Positions 14,945 to 15,337 of a DNA stretch of 15,337 bases are shown in pieces (positions within the stretch are counted from its first letter, which is position 1; the number at the start of each line of letters is the position of its first letter). The translations under genes and the position numbers were made by a program. Below the pieces are notes generated by a model. The model was given only the letters and a program-made list of their open reading frames with translations. It had not been told where the DNA came from and searched no databases. The stretch is from Planctomycetota bacterium (GTDB lineage: Bacteria; Planctomycetota; Phycisphaerae; WQYP01): assembly GCA_021826605.1 (NCBI GenBank), contig JAKAZF010000012.1:1-15337 (forward strand), written 5' to 3'.

Positions 14945-15337
14945 ATGAATAAACGCCTCTCACTTTCCGTCCTTGCTCCATCAAGCTCTGATCCCTCCAC
15001 TCCGGAACTCAAGATTGATCCGGTGTGCCACATGCGGGTGAATCCGGCAAGGTGCGCCGGCTCGGTACAGTATAAAGCCGAAACGTACTATTTTTGCGGC
15101 AAGAGCTGCATTGCAAAATTTCAAGCCGATCCCGAAAAATATCTCAACACCGCCGGTCCGGCATCCGCCTCACCTGTCGCCGATCAAACAACGTCCATGC
15201 CTGGCGAAGACGCCGCCGGAGCCGTGCAGTCGGGGGGCATTGTCGCGGGAATTCAATACACCTGTCCGATGGACCCGGAAATTATCCGTGATCGTCCCGG
15301 ACCCTGTCCCAAATGCGGCATGGCCCTGGAGCCCATG
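14945..15337 (+). CDS. Heavy-metal (probably copper) P-type ATPase, N-terminal part with YHS and metal-binding domains (cut by window edge)
   Basis: The frame is open from the ATG at 14945 to the right edge, giving 131 residues. Residues about 22-68 form a YHS domain: DPVCHM at 25-30, a central YYFCGKSC at 48-55, and FQADPEKYL. After an Ala/Ser-rich linker, residues about 104-131 form the heavy-metal-binding domain seen before the first membrane helix of CopA/SilP-like ATPases: YTCPMDPEI at 105-113 and CPKCGMALEP at 121-130. Such pumps export Cu+ or Ag+ from the cytoplasm at the cost of ATP. The paired Cys and Met residues are the likely metal ligands. AGGA lies about 9 nt before the ATG. The catalytic DKTG and membrane parts lie outside the window, so the ATPase call rests on the domain pairing. 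A separate small metallochaperone or CusB-like adaptor with the same N-terminal domains is the main alternative. Confidence 0.75.
   Translation, partial: MNKRLSLSVLAPSSSDPSTPELKIDPVCHMRVNPARCAGSVQYKAETYYFCGKSCIAKFQADPEKYLNTAGPASASPVADQTTSMPGEDAAGAVQSGGIVAGIQYTCPMDPEIIRDRPGPCPKCGMALEPM

Overview
The window is about 15.3 kb of moderately GC-rich bacterial DNA. It carries nine complete or nearly complete protein genes and one gene cut at each end; no rRNA, tRNA, CRISPR array or insertion sequence was recognised. The mix of genes suggests a heterotrophic, polysaccharide-degrading bacterium of the Planctomycetes/PVC type, possibly Phycisphaerae-like. The supporting traits are secreted and Tat-dependent glycoside hydrolases with carbohydrate-binding modules, a plant-type GDP-mannose 3,5-epimerase, and a fused ADP-forming acyl-CoA synthetase/GNAT protein. 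This placement is inference from gene content and style, not from a marker gene.

Left part (1-6242, all minus strand): a GT4-like glycosyltransferase cut by the window edge lies downstream of a GDP-mannose 3,5-epimerase homologue, and together they look like a piece of a surface-glycan or exopolysaccharide locus. A 357-nt gap rich in inverted repeats separates them from an energy-metabolism pair. That pair is a 925-residue acyl-CoA synthetase (ADP-forming) with a C-terminal acetyltransferase domain, and a dihydrolipoamide dehydrogenase upstream of it.

Middle part (6243-10147): a LacI-family regulator is divergent from the dehydrogenase and is followed on the plus strand by two secreted-protein genes. 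One is a small carbohydrate-binding-like protein; the other is a GH16 endoglucanase with FN3 and malectin-like domains. A related GTTT-(CG core)-AAACTG motif occurs upstream of the regulator and 40 nt upstream of the small secreted protein, so the regulator probably controls itself and this pair. The GH16 active-site signature reads EIAVME instead of ExDxxE.

Right part (10204-14557, minus strand): a GH3 beta-glycosidase with an inserted CBM6-like module, a membrane-anchored YdcF/DUF218 protein and an L,D-transpeptidase lie head to tail, the last two with an ATGA overlap. The GH3 gene has a strong ribosome-binding site, a start codon and a twin-arginine lipoprotein signal, but an in-frame TAA at codon 12 lies before the signal. 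This is either a broken gene, a sequencing or assembly error, or an unusual leader arrangement. Divergently at the right edge begins a heavy-metal (probably copper) P-type ATPase with N-terminal YHS and heavy-metal-binding domains.

The most notable observations are the hidden Tat leader with its premature stop in front of GH3, the Asp-to-Ala change in the GH16 catalytic signature, the shared candidate LacI operator, and the structured gap at 1453-1809. I see no convincing evidence of a wholly new multi-gene system.
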